From assembly GCA_903861195.1 (NCBI GenBank), contig CAIOTJ010000389.1, positions 1 through 37,506 of the forward strand: DNA of 37,506 bases. Reading direction: 5' to 3'. Position 1 is the first letter of the stretch. Every line of letters starts with the position of its first letter. This DNA is from an uncultured Planctomycetaceae bacterium. Lineage in GTDB: Bacteria > Planctomycetota > Planctomycetia > Planctomycetales > Planctomycetaceae. Below are positions 26,436-33,833 of the stretch, in pieces. Both the position numbers and the translations under genes were made by a program. The notes under the pieces are model-generated. The model was given only the letters and a program-made list of their open reading frames with translations. It did no database searches and had not been told where the DNA came from.

Positions 26436-26564
26436 TTGGACCTGGCTGCGGGGGGCGTGCCGGGTGAAGCGGATCGCGCGATCATCGGGCGGTTTTATGA
26501 ACGCCCTGAAGATGACTGTGAACGGGGGGTCCCCGGGATGCCGCCGGTTGGATGAGGAGTCTCC

Positions 26565-27587
26565 ATGAGCGAGGCACAGCATTCGTTCGAGTTTGTGCTG
26601 AATGTGCGCACGCAGTATGTCGGGCACGTGACTTTTCCTTGTCTGCCTGCGGCCGCGGGGCTTTACCTGCTCCGCCTGGACGAAATGTTTCGCCTGATGG
26701 GGCGGGCGTTGAATTCGGACGAGCGGCGGCAACTGGCCGAGACGTTGGAAAATCATCTGCGGATGGGATATGCCCGGGCGGGGGATGCGAACCTGCGGAT
26801 CGATTACGAGATGCACCCCGACCGGTCGCTGAAGCGGAATCTGGCGATCCGGATGACGTTGTCGACTCCCGACCTGGCGACCCAGTTCAAAACATGGAAT
26901 TCCGGGGATGATGATCATCCCTTTGGCAAACACCCCGACGCCCGGGTGACCGCCGTAGTGCGGGCCCTGCCGGTGCCGACGCCGGTGCTGGAGATTGGGG
27001 GTGGGACCGGGCGGAACGCGCTACCGATCGCCCGGCTGGGGTATCCGGTCGATGTGGTCGAGCTGACCGAGGAGTTTTCGCGGGCAATGACCCGTCGGGC
27101 GGAGGCCGAGAGGTTGCCAATCCGGGTGCGGTGGGGGAACGCGCTGGACGAGTCGCTGGAGTTGCCGGTGGGGCATTATGGGCTGATGTTCGCCTCGGAG
27201 GTGGTGTCGCACTTCCGGTTTGATGGATCCTTGCGGCGATTTCTCGAGCGAGGGGTGCGGGCGTTGCGGCCGGGGGGGCTGCTCTTGTTCAACATCTTTT
27301 TGCCGTTGCCCGAATCGGAATATGTCCCCGACGCGCTGGCCCGGCAAATCTCCGAGCTGTCTTGGTCGACCCTGTTTTCGCGGGAGGATCTGGAGCTCGC
27401 GCTGCGCGGTCTGCCGTTGCGGTGGCTCTCGGAGGAAACGGTCTGCGACTACGAGCGGCAGCATCTGCCCCCGGGGGCTTGGCCGCCGACGCCTTGGTTT
27501 GAGGCCTGGTCGCGGGGGATCAGCATGTTTCCGCGGCTCGACAATCCTCCGGTCGGCTTTCGCTGGGTGTTGCTGGAACGGGTGTGA
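26565..27587 (+). CDS. Class I SAM-dependent methyltransferase with an unidentified N-terminal domain
   Basis: The 340-residue product has a methyltransferase fold from about residue 135: motif I VLEIGGGTGRNALPIA (141-156), an acidic strand end (VVELTEE), and ALRPGGLLLFNIFLP as the post-motif strand. The first about 125 residues contain no domain I recognise; they are hydrophobic/charged mixed and may form the substrate-binding part. GAGGAG at 26554-26559 lies 5 nt before ATG 26565, a strong ribosome binding site. Substrate is unknown. It converges on the helicase gene. Confidence 0.82.
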   Translation: MSEAQHSFEFVLNVRTQYVGHVTFPCLPAAAGLYLLRLDEMFRLMGRALNSDERRQLAETLENHLRMGYARAGDANLRIDYEMHPDRSLKRNLAIRMTLSTPDLATQFKTWNSGDDDHPFGKHPDARVTAVVRALPVPTPVLEIGGGTGRNALPIARLGYPVDVVELTEEFSRAMTRRAEAERLPIRVRWGNALDESLELPVGHYGLMFASEVVSHFRFDGSLRRFLERGVRALRPGGLLLFNIFLPLPESEYVPDALARQISELSWSTLFSREDLELALRGLPLRWLSEETVCDYERQHLPPGAWPPTPWFEAWSRGISMFPRLDNPPVGFRWVLLERV

Positions 27588-27822
27588 TTCGCCGTCATTT
27601 TCCGGAAGAGGGCCATTCCTTTGGAGGCGCCAGATGGCAGGTGTTGACTCTGGACCTGAATCGCGGAACCATCCATCCCGATGGGTGGCCGAAGAACCAG
27701 AATCGCCCCTGGTTGGATGCATCCTGTGATCGTGGATCTATTGTGTTGGTGCATCCATCAGGAACTCCGCAGCGGGTAACCGCACTGGGGCGGAGACAGA
27801 GAGTCAGGCTCCTGTGCGGATC
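27588..27822. other. Convergent intergenic region with strong inverted repeats
   Basis: Between the methyltransferase and helicase ends lies a hairpin at 27669-27688 (9-bp stem CCATCCATC/GATGGGTGG with one wobble and a minimal loop) and a longer-range 8-bp repeat TGGATGCA (27714-27721)/TGCATCCA (27750-27757). The position between convergent genes suggests a bidirectional termination region, but there is no T-run. Confidence 0.35.
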
Positions 27823-29799
27823 CTACCGTCGGTCGTCACCCATCAGCACTTGCGGGGGGACGGGCAGGCCCTGCATTTCAAACAGGAATCGTGACGGTTG
27901 GCAGACTCGCGGCTTGCCCCATTTCATCCGGGTTTGGGCCCGCGAAATCGTCAGGAACTCCCGTGCCCTTGTCACACCGACGTAGCAGAGCCGACGCTCC
28001 TCATCGACATCGCCGGACCGCTCAGAGGTCGACCGCTTGTGCGGCAACAGCCCCTCCTCCATCCCCACGAGGTATACCCGCGGAAACTCCAGCCCCTTCG
28101 CACTGTGCAGGGTCATCAGCTTGACCCCTTCGGCCTGCAGCTTGTCGTCTTTGTCGGGCTCGTCTTCCCGCCCCCCCAGCGAGGTCTCCTGCAGGAAACC
28201 GTGCAGCGTGGGATGTGTCGTACGCGATTCGTACTGCCGCACTGCCGTCACCAGCTCTCCCAGCATCGTTTTCCGCAGTTCATGCTGCGTCGCCTGTTCG
28301 TACTGCTTCTCGATCTCGGCATGGTAGCCAATCTCATCGATGAGTTTTTCGAGGGTCGTGCTGAGCGCCCGCGGATTCTCGGCAAACTGTCGCCGGTACT
28401 TTTCGATCAGTGTCCGAAAACCCGAGATCGCGTTCCCCGCCGCCTGGCCCAGTTCTCCCGTCTGGAGCGCGGGCGGCATCGCGTTCCAGAGCCGTTGCGA
28501 AGTCTTCTGGGCCCGACCGACCAGTTTTTCGATTGTCGTCGCGCCAATTCCCCGCGGGGGAACATTGATGATCCGCAGCAGGGGAATCTCGTCTTCCGGC
28601 CGGCTGCAGACCCGCAGGTAGGCCAACAGGTCGCGGATCTCGCGGCGGTCGAAGAACGACTGGCTCCCCAGCAGCACATACGGCACCTGCGCCCGCCGCA
28701 GTTCGGTTTCGAACGCGCGGGGCTGGTCGTTGGTGCGGAACAGGATCGCGATGTCCCCGGGCGGGACCCCCTTCTGCTTCGTGAGCCACGTAATCTCACG
28801 GACCACATCGAGCGCCTCGGTCCCTTCGTCGGGATGCTCTTTGATCTTCACACTGAGTGGGCCGTCTTTGTGCGCCAGCAATTGCTTGGCGTGCCGGTTG
28901 CGGTTGTTTGTGACCAACTGGTTGGCCAACGCCAGAATCTGCGAGGTCGAGCGGTAGTTGTCGACCAGCCGGATGATCTTCGTGCCCGGGAAGTGCTGGG
29001 GGAACGCCAGGATGTGCCGAACTTCGGCCCCGCGCCAGCCGTAGATCGCCTGGTCGTCATCGCCCACCACGCAGATGTTGTGATGTGGCCGGACCAGCGA
29101 CTCAATTAGCCGGAACTGCAGGCCGTTGGTGTCTTGGTATTCATCAATCTGCACGGTGTCGAACCGCTGCTGATGCCGGGCCAGCAACTCGGGGGAGGTG
29201 GTGAAGAGCCGGTCGGTGAGGTAGAGCAGATCGTCGAAGTCGACCGCTCCCGCGGCTTTCATACCCTGCTGGTAGCGACGGTAGCCAGCGGCGGCGAGAG
29301 CTTCGAGATCGCCATCAACGGCGTCGCGGGCCTGCTCGGGAGAGACGCCGGCCCCCTTCCACTTGCTGATGAGCGACAGCAGGTCGCCCGGCTTCATTGA
29401 TTTTTCGGGGACGCGGATATCGCGGAGAGCCGTTCGCGCCATCGATTCCTGGTCTCCCCGGTCGTAGATCGTGAAGTTGGCGGGATAGCCGAGTGCCGCG
29501 ATTTCCTCACGCAGGATGCGCACGCAGAGGCTGTGGAAGGTGGCGACGAGGGGGCGTTCACTGCGGGACTTGCCAAGCAGCTTGCCGGCCCGTTCCTGCA
29601 TCTCGCGGGCCGCCTTGTTGGTGAAGGTGACCGACAGGATCCGCGACGGCTGGATGCCGCTGCGGATGAGCTCGGCCATCCGGTACGTGATGACGCGGGT
29701 CTTGCCCGAGCCGGCCCCGGCCAAAACCAGCAGGGGGCCAGAAAGTGTGGTGACCGCCTCGCGCTGCGAGGGGTTGAGTTCCGCCAGTCGATCCGTCAC
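27823..29799 (-). CDS. UvrD/Rep/PcrA-family superfamily 1 DNA helicase
   Basis: The 658-residue product is an ATP-dependent 3'-5' DNA helicase used in repair and replication restart. Motifs: Q motif LNPSQREAV (8-16), Walker A AGAGSGKT (27-34), Ia VTFTNKAA, DEYQDTN Walker B (D219/E220), GDDDQAIYGWRGA motif III (246-258), and TLHSAKGLEFPRVYLVGMEEGLLPH motif V/VI region near the C-terminus, followed by VGVTRA. The length is close to Rep (673) and shorter than UvrD/PcrA (about 720), and the C-terminal tail lacks the PcrA Tudor-like extension as far as I can see. The start codon is GTG at 29799 without an obvious Shine-Dalgarno site. Confidence 0.93.
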   Translation of the reverse strand: MTDRLAELNPSQREAVTTLSGPLLVLAGAGSGKTRVITYRMAELIRSGIQPSRILSVTFTNKAAREMQERAGKLLGKSRSERPLVATFHSLCVRILREEIAALGYPANFTIYDRGDQESMARTALRDIRVPEKSMKPGDLLSLISKWKGAGVSPEQARDAVDGDLEALAAAGYRRYQQGMKAAGAVDFDDLLYLTDRLFTTSPELLARHQQRFDTVQIDEYQDTNGLQFRLIESLVRPHHNICVVGDDDQAIYGWRGAEVRHILAFPQHFPGTKIIRLVDNYRSTSQILALANQLVTNNRNRHAKQLLAHKDGPLSVKIKEHPDEGTEALDVVREITWLTKQKGVPPGDIAILFRTNDQPRAFETELRRAQVPYVLLGSQSFFDRREIRDLLAYLRVCSRPEDEIPLLRIINVPPRGIGATTIEKLVGRAQKTSQRLWNAMPPALQTGELGQAAGNAISGFRTLIEKYRRQFAENPRALSTTLEKLIDEIGYHAEIEKQYEQATQHELRKTMLGELVTAVRQYESRTTHPTLHGFLQETSLGGREDEPDKDDKLQAEGVKLMTLHSAKGLEFPRVYLVGMEEGLLPHKRSTSERSGDVDEERRLCYVGVTRAREFLTISRAQTRMKWGKPRVCQPSRFLFEMQGLPVPPQVLMGDDRR

Positions 29800-29949
29800 G
29801 TGTGCTGCCGCGTCCCATGCCAGGTTGAAGGTTCAAGGAAATCGATTCTGGCCAGACCAAGACCAGTCTGCAAGGAGGCCACCGCGCCCGTCCCCGGCAC
29901 CCCGGTCGCGCCCGTACCGGACGGTCAGCGCTTGTGCTACTCTGGCGTT

Positions 29950-29965
29950 GTGTTCGTGAGAACAC
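29950..29965. repeat. Perfect hairpin with GTGA tetraloop
   Basis: GTGTTC and GAACAC enclose GTGA, giving a 6-bp stem with a GNRA-type loop on the plus strand. It could be an operator (16-bp dyad) or an RNA hairpin in the leader of the gene at 30219. Confidence 0.4.
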
Positions 29966-30023
29966 CCCGTGTGCCGGGTCGTTCGTGGCGGTCTCGCGTG
30001 GCCGGAACCGAGGGGTCCAAACC

Positions 30024-30071
30024 GGGCCAGAACCGAAACTGGGCCAGAACCGAAACCGGGCCAGAACCGAA
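30024..30071 (+). repeat. 17-bp tandem repeat, 2.8 copies
   Basis: The unit GGGCCAGAACCGAAACY occurs at 30024-30040, 30041-30057 and, as 14 bp, 30058-30071, with only the last base of the unit varying. It is non-coding as far as I can tell. Confidence 0.85.
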
Positions 30072-30218
30072 TGGGAACTCGACAGGACTGGAACGCGGCA
30101 AACCATGGCCACATCGCGCGTCGCCCCAACTCGTGCCGAAAGCTGACCCGATGAGCATTCCACGGTTCTCTGCGAATGGCCGCGATGCAGGTGAACTCCC
30201 GCGCTCCGGAGCCCCGCC

Positions 30219-31073
30219 ATGGGATTGACGGGGCTGATGAGTGTGGCCGGTTTGCCCTGGCTGGCGTCGTGCCTGATGTTCATGGTGCTGTTTCGCTTGG
30301 CGCGGTCGCGGACCGCGGCGGGTGGCGAGGCGGTGGCCGGCATGGCGGCGGCGGTGGGCCTCGCGGTGGGACTCTTGGGAGCGACCCGCGTTCTGCGCTG
30401 GGCCCCGCCGCAGTGGCATGGGGGAAGTTCGTGGCTCCCTTGGGTAGCGCTGTTGGGAACGGTGTGCATGGCGGGATTGGCGAGCCCGGCGTGGCCCCCG
30501 ACGGTCTCGCGCTGGCTTCCCTGGGGCTGGTCGGCCTTGGCCAGCGCGGTGGCGTTGATTCCCGAAGGTGAGCCTGGGCTGGGGCGGGGTCTGGCGGTTA
30601 TGGCCAGCACGGTGATCTCGGGGGGACTCTGGTCGCGGGCCCGCAGGGAATCGACAGGGGGGATTGTGGCCTGGCGGGGGGCAGGCTGGGGGCTGACGGG
30701 ATGTGCCGCAGCGGCCAGCCTCGCCAAGGTGGGAGCAGTCACCCCGGGGGTCTTGGCTCTGTTGGGGGTGGCCGCCTTCACCGGGACGCTGCTGGGGGGA
30801 CGCTGGCTGGGACAGCTGACCGCGACCCGCGGTGCGCTCCCCGCATTCTGCCTGCTGGTCCCGCCCGCTCTGCTGACTGGAGCACTGACGCTGGGGAGTC
30901 TGCCGGGGTGGGGCGCGGCCGGGCTGCTGGTGGCCGCCCTGGGGTTGGCGGGGGCTCCCGAACGGGTCGAGCCAGAGAACTCCGGTGGTCCGGGGCGCGG
31001 GTGGACGCGATTGGGTTACGTGCTGCTGTTGGCGGTAGGGGGGCTCTCCCTCGCATGGTGGGGGCAAAACTGA
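30219..31073 (+). CDS. Hypothetical polytopic membrane protein
   Basis: The 284-residue product is almost entirely Gly/Ala/Leu/Trp-rich hydrophobic sequence forming about eight membrane segments, for example LASCLMFMVLFRL, MAAAVGLAVGLLGA, WLPWVALLGTVCMAGL and a last one at YVLLLAVGGLSLAWW. No family motif is recognised. ATG 30219 has CCGGAG about 8 nt upstream. It lies 145 bp before pyrF on the same strand and could be cotranscribed; no functional link is evident. Confidence 0.65.
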   Translation: MGLTGLMSVAGLPWLASCLMFMVLFRLARSRTAAGGEAVAGMAAAVGLAVGLLGATRVLRWAPPQWHGGSSWLPWVALLGTVCMAGLASPAWPPTVSRWLPWGWSALASAVALIPEGEPGLGRGLAVMASTVISGGLWSRARRESTGGIVAWRGAGWGLTGCAAAASLAKVGAVTPGVLALLGVAAFTGTLLGGRWLGQLTATRGALPAFCLLVPPALLTGALTLGSLPGWGAAGLLVAALGLAGAPERVEPENSGGPGRGWTRLGYVLLLAVGGLSLAWWGQN

Positions 31074-31218
31074 TAGTCAAAGATCCCGCGCAATCTACGG
31101 GACGCGGGGCACAGCGGTGTGTGCACCCAGCGTCTCTGGCGTTCGGTTGTTCTGTCTGTGGGGTTGGTTCCCGGTGTCGCTTCTGGTTCCGGGGCTCTGT
31201 TTCAGGTGGTGAAAGTCG

Positions 31219-32166
31219 ATGCCGAGTTACTCTGCCCGTCTGTCCGCGGCGATTCGCCGCACGGGAAACCCAGTCTGTGTGGGGCTCGATCCTCGGTGGA
31301 ACAACCTGCCGGCGGAGATTCGCGAAAGGTCCACGGCCGCGGGAGGCAGTCTCTGGGAGCAGAAGGCCCGGGGGTTTGAGGAGTTTTCACGGCGGATCAT
31401 CGAGGTCGTGAAGGGACTGGTGCCGGTGGTCAAACCGCAGGCCGCCTTTTTCGAGGAATGCGGTCCGGCGGGAATGGCCGCCTTGTGGCGTGTGATGCGG
31501 CACGCCCGGCAGGCGGGGCTGCTGGTCATCTGCGACGCCAAGCGGGGAGACATTGGCAGTACGGCCGAGGCCTACGCGCAGGCGTACTTGGGAGACGACG
31601 GTGACGGACCGGGGCAGGGGGGCGTGGACGCTCTGACGATCAACCCCTATCTGGGGGCCGACACGCTGCAGCCGTTTGTCGATGCGGCTGTGAGATACGA
31701 GCGGGGGCTCTACGTGCTGGTTCGAACCAGCAATCCCGGGGCGGGTACGCTGCAAGACATCTGTGATGCCTCGCAGACGAAGATCTATCAGCATGTGGCG
31801 CGGCTGGTCGAGCAGTTGGCCTCGTCGACCCGGGGAACCGATCCGTACGGCTGCGTGGGAGGAGTGGTGGGGGCGACGTATCCTGCCGAATTGTTGGAAT
31901 TGAGGCAGGCCATGCCGCACACGCCGCTGTTGATACCGGGCTACGGCAGCCAGGGGGCGAAGGCGGCCGATGTGGCGGCGGGGTTTGGCCCTGATGGCGT
32001 GGGGGCGGTGGTGAACAGTTCCCGGGCGATCATTTTCGCCCACGAGAAGAAAGAGTACGCGGCGAAGTATTCTCCCGAGCGGTGGGAGGAGGCCGTGCGT
32101 GCGGCCACGCACGACATGATTCGGGAACTGGCCCCGTATTGCCAGCCCGGCACGGCACAGGCCTGA
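31219..32166 (+). CDS. pyrF: Orotidine 5'-phosphate decarboxylase, type 2
   Basis: The 315-residue enzyme converts OMP to UMP, the last step of de novo pyrimidine synthesis. It belongs to the longer PyrF type 2 group: GNPVCVGLDPR at the N-terminus, catalytic Asp106/Lys108/Asp111 in CDAKRGDIGSTA, the ALTINPYLG strand, YVLVRTSNPGA, and the phosphate-binding LIPGYGSQGA and VVNSSRAI motifs. Start ATG 31219 has AGGTGG at 31204-31209. The next gene follows after 34 bp. Confidence 0.96.
   Translation: MPSYSARLSAAIRRTGNPVCVGLDPRWNNLPAEIRERSTAAGGSLWEQKARGFEEFSRRIIEVVKGLVPVVKPQAAFFEECGPAGMAALWRVMRHARQAGLLVICDAKRGDIGSTAEAYAQAYLGDDGDGPGQGGVDALTINPYLGADTLQPFVDAAVRYERGLYVLVRTSNPGAGTLQDICDASQTKIYQHVARLVEQLASSTRGTDPYGCVGGVVGATYPAELLELRQAMPHTPLLIPGYGSQGAKAADVAAGFGPDGVGAVVNSSRAIIFAHEKKEYAAKYSPERWEEAVRAATHDMIRELAPYCQPGTAQA
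31715..31732. repeat. 18-bp perfect palindrome inside pyrF
   Basis: TGCTGGTTCGAACCAGCA reads the same on both strands. It encodes conserved PyrF residues (LVRTSN), so coding constraint may explain it. Confidence 0.8.
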
Positions 32167-32200
32167 CTCGCCCAAGAAACGCTCCGTCCGCGATCTGACC

Positions 32201-33559
32201 ATGGAATCGAAACTCTCCCAGACCCCAGAGACTTCCCCGCGGCCGGCGCGGGCGGTGGTGATCTCGGCCGATCATTGGCACATCGATTTCCAGGGTTGGT
32301 ATGGCAACGACTGGATCGAAACGCCTGCTCTGCAGAAGCTGGCGAGCGAGGGGGTCGTGTTTGACAACTGTTTCGCGGCCTGCGTGGGACCCGAGTGGAC
32401 GGCCCGCGCCTGGTGGACGGGTCGTACGCAGTTGCCCCATCCCGATCCCGGGGGGCCGGCAACCTGGGAACTGGCCCGGTTAAAATCGGCGGGAGTGCGG
32501 ACGGTGCTGATCACCGAGGCGTCGGCCGAGCACATTGCCGAGGTCGCCCCGCCTTTCGACGAAGTGCACGTGGTGCGGGGGGAGGATGATCTCGACGTGA
32601 GCGAGACCGAAACCCCCATCGCCCATCTCGTGCGCCGGGCCGAGACGTGGTTGCGCGACAACACCCACGAGATGCGTCCCACGCTGGTCTGGATTCGGTC
32701 ACGGGGCATTCCGTTGCCCTGGCTGCCACCACGGGGATTTGCCGATCTGTACCTGGAAGATTTCGCGCTCATTCCCGATCAATCGGGACCTGTCGCCGGG
32801 CCGAATGAAGCCGAGGTGGAGTTTCCTCCCGAGGTGGAGTTTCCCGAAGAGGATCTGTGCGAGTTCGCCGAGGAGCAGGATCTGACCCCCGAACAGGCCC
32901 GGGTTCCGGAAGAAACCCGCTTCGCCCTCGCGATGTACGCGTCGTATGCGTCGCTGCTCGACCGGTGGCTGGGGCGGCTGTTGCGGAATCTCGCACTGGA
33001 TCCACACGCCGGAACGACGCTGCTGCTGTTCACCACGGGGGTGGGGCAGGTCTTCTTCCCGGGGGAGTCGGCCCCGGCAGTCGACCTCGCCGATTTGGAG
33101 GGAACGACCCCGCTGCGCGGCGAGTTGATCCAGACCGCGCTGATCGCCCGGCTGCCCGGTTGTGTCCCCGGAGATGCCGACCACGCCGGCACCCGGCGCG
33201 GAGCGCTGGTGCAGTCGATCGATGTATTGCCGACGGTGACCGAATGGCTGGGCCTGTCGGTGGGGAGCGCGGTCGAGGGACGGTCGGTGCTGCCACTGGT
33301 TCGTCAGACCGCCGAGCAGATTCATGACGAACTGCTGCTGGGAGATGGCGAGGGAGCGTTGGCCCTGCGGATACCCGAGGCCCTGTATGTCGAAACCCCG
33401 GCGGCCGAGCCGGAGGGGGAACCGGTGGTCGGTCTGTTTGGCAAACCACACGACCGGTGGGATGCGGCGAATCTGGCGAAGCAGCAGCCGGGCCTGGCCG
33501 AAGAACTGGCGGCCCGGTTGAAGACCCGGCGATTGAGCGGGATTGCTGCCGAGATATGA
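32201..33559 (+). CDS. Sulfatase/alkaline-phosphatase-fold protein lacking catalytic residues
   Basis: The 452-residue product follows the sulfatase fold: an opening strand VVISADHWHIDFQGWYGND where active sulfatases read ADDxGxGDxG, ETPALQKLASEGVVFDNCFAAC where the Cys-x-Pro/Ala-Ser-Arg site follows, and a C-terminal part with TPLRGELIQTALIARLPG and VQSIDVLPTVTEWLG, both typical of sulfatases. However, the formylglycine motif is replaced by CVGPEWTAR (61-69), the second metal Asp at position 25 is His, and the usual FTSDNG strand reads LFTTGVG. It is therefore probably inactive or has changed chemistry. An acidic insert (about 200-230) contains an EVEFP duplication. No signal peptide is present, unusual for this family. 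It lies 34 bp after pyrF. Confidence 0.75.
   Translation: MESKLSQTPETSPRPARAVVISADHWHIDFQGWYGNDWIETPALQKLASEGVVFDNCFAACVGPEWTARAWWTGRTQLPHPDPGGPATWELARLKSAGVRTVLITEASAEHIAEVAPPFDEVHVVRGEDDLDVSETETPIAHLVRRAETWLRDNTHEMRPTLVWIRSRGIPLPWLPPRGFADLYLEDFALIPDQSGPVAGPNEAEVEFPPEVEFPEEDLCEFAEEQDLTPEQARVPEETRFALAMYASYASLLDRWLGRLLRNLALDPHAGTTLLLFTTGVGQVFFPGESAPAVDLADLEGTTPLRGELIQTALIARLPGCVPGDADHAGTRRGALVQSIDVLPTVTEWLGLSVGSAVEGRSVLPLVRQTAEQIHDELLLGDGEGALALRIPEALYVETPAAEPEGEPVVGLFGKPHDRWDAANLAKQQPGLAEELAARLKTRRLSGIAAEI
32811..32846 (+). repeat. In-frame 18-bp tandem duplication in the sulfatase-like gene
   Basis: CCGAGGTGGAGTTTCC is repeated with an 18-bp period (32811 and 32829), encoding EVEFPP followed by EVEFPE in an acidic insert. 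Confidence 0.75.
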
Positions 33560-33833
33560 CCATCGCCGGCACGGTGATGGAGAGCACGTGGCGCGCAGCG
33601 GGGGTCATGCGGTGGGGGGTGACCCCGTTCGAGACCGGCTCGAATCGATTGCCGCCGACGGTGCGGCAGTTGCGAATCTTCTGATACGATCGAACCTGTC
33701 GCAGTGACTGCGAGTCGCCGGCTGGTCTGGGAAGACAGCCCACCTGGGATTTGCCTGGGAGCGCGGTCCGCAGCACCAAACACATCGAGTCGTGGCGAAT
33801 CGTGTCGCCCGGCTGCCTGACCAGTGATGCATC

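Larger units (their letters stand above)
29800..30218. other. Intergenic region with tandem repeat and GNRA hairpin
   Basis: These 419 bp separate the divergent helicase and membrane protein genes and contain no supportable gene. They hold a TTGAA-GG-TTCAA inverted repeat (29825-29836), a perfect hairpin (29950-29965) and a 17-bp tandem repeat (30024-30071). Promoters for both genes should lie here, but I found no clear sigma70 match. Confidence 0.45.

Noticed and set aside
26472-26483. 12-bp palindrome GATCGCGCGATC before the methyltransferase gene
   Set aside because: Short palindromes of G and C with GATC ends are expected at this base composition; nothing else supports an operator.
26118-27587. 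Dabb protein and methyltransferase as retron effectors
   Set aside because: Both are common non-toxic families with their own ribosome binding sites or spacing; nothing in the sequence ties them to the retron.
29825-29836. TTGAA-GG-TTCAA dyad near the helicase start as a LexA-type SOS box
   Set aside because: It does not match the known LexA consensus types I can recall, and a short dyad alone is weak evidence.
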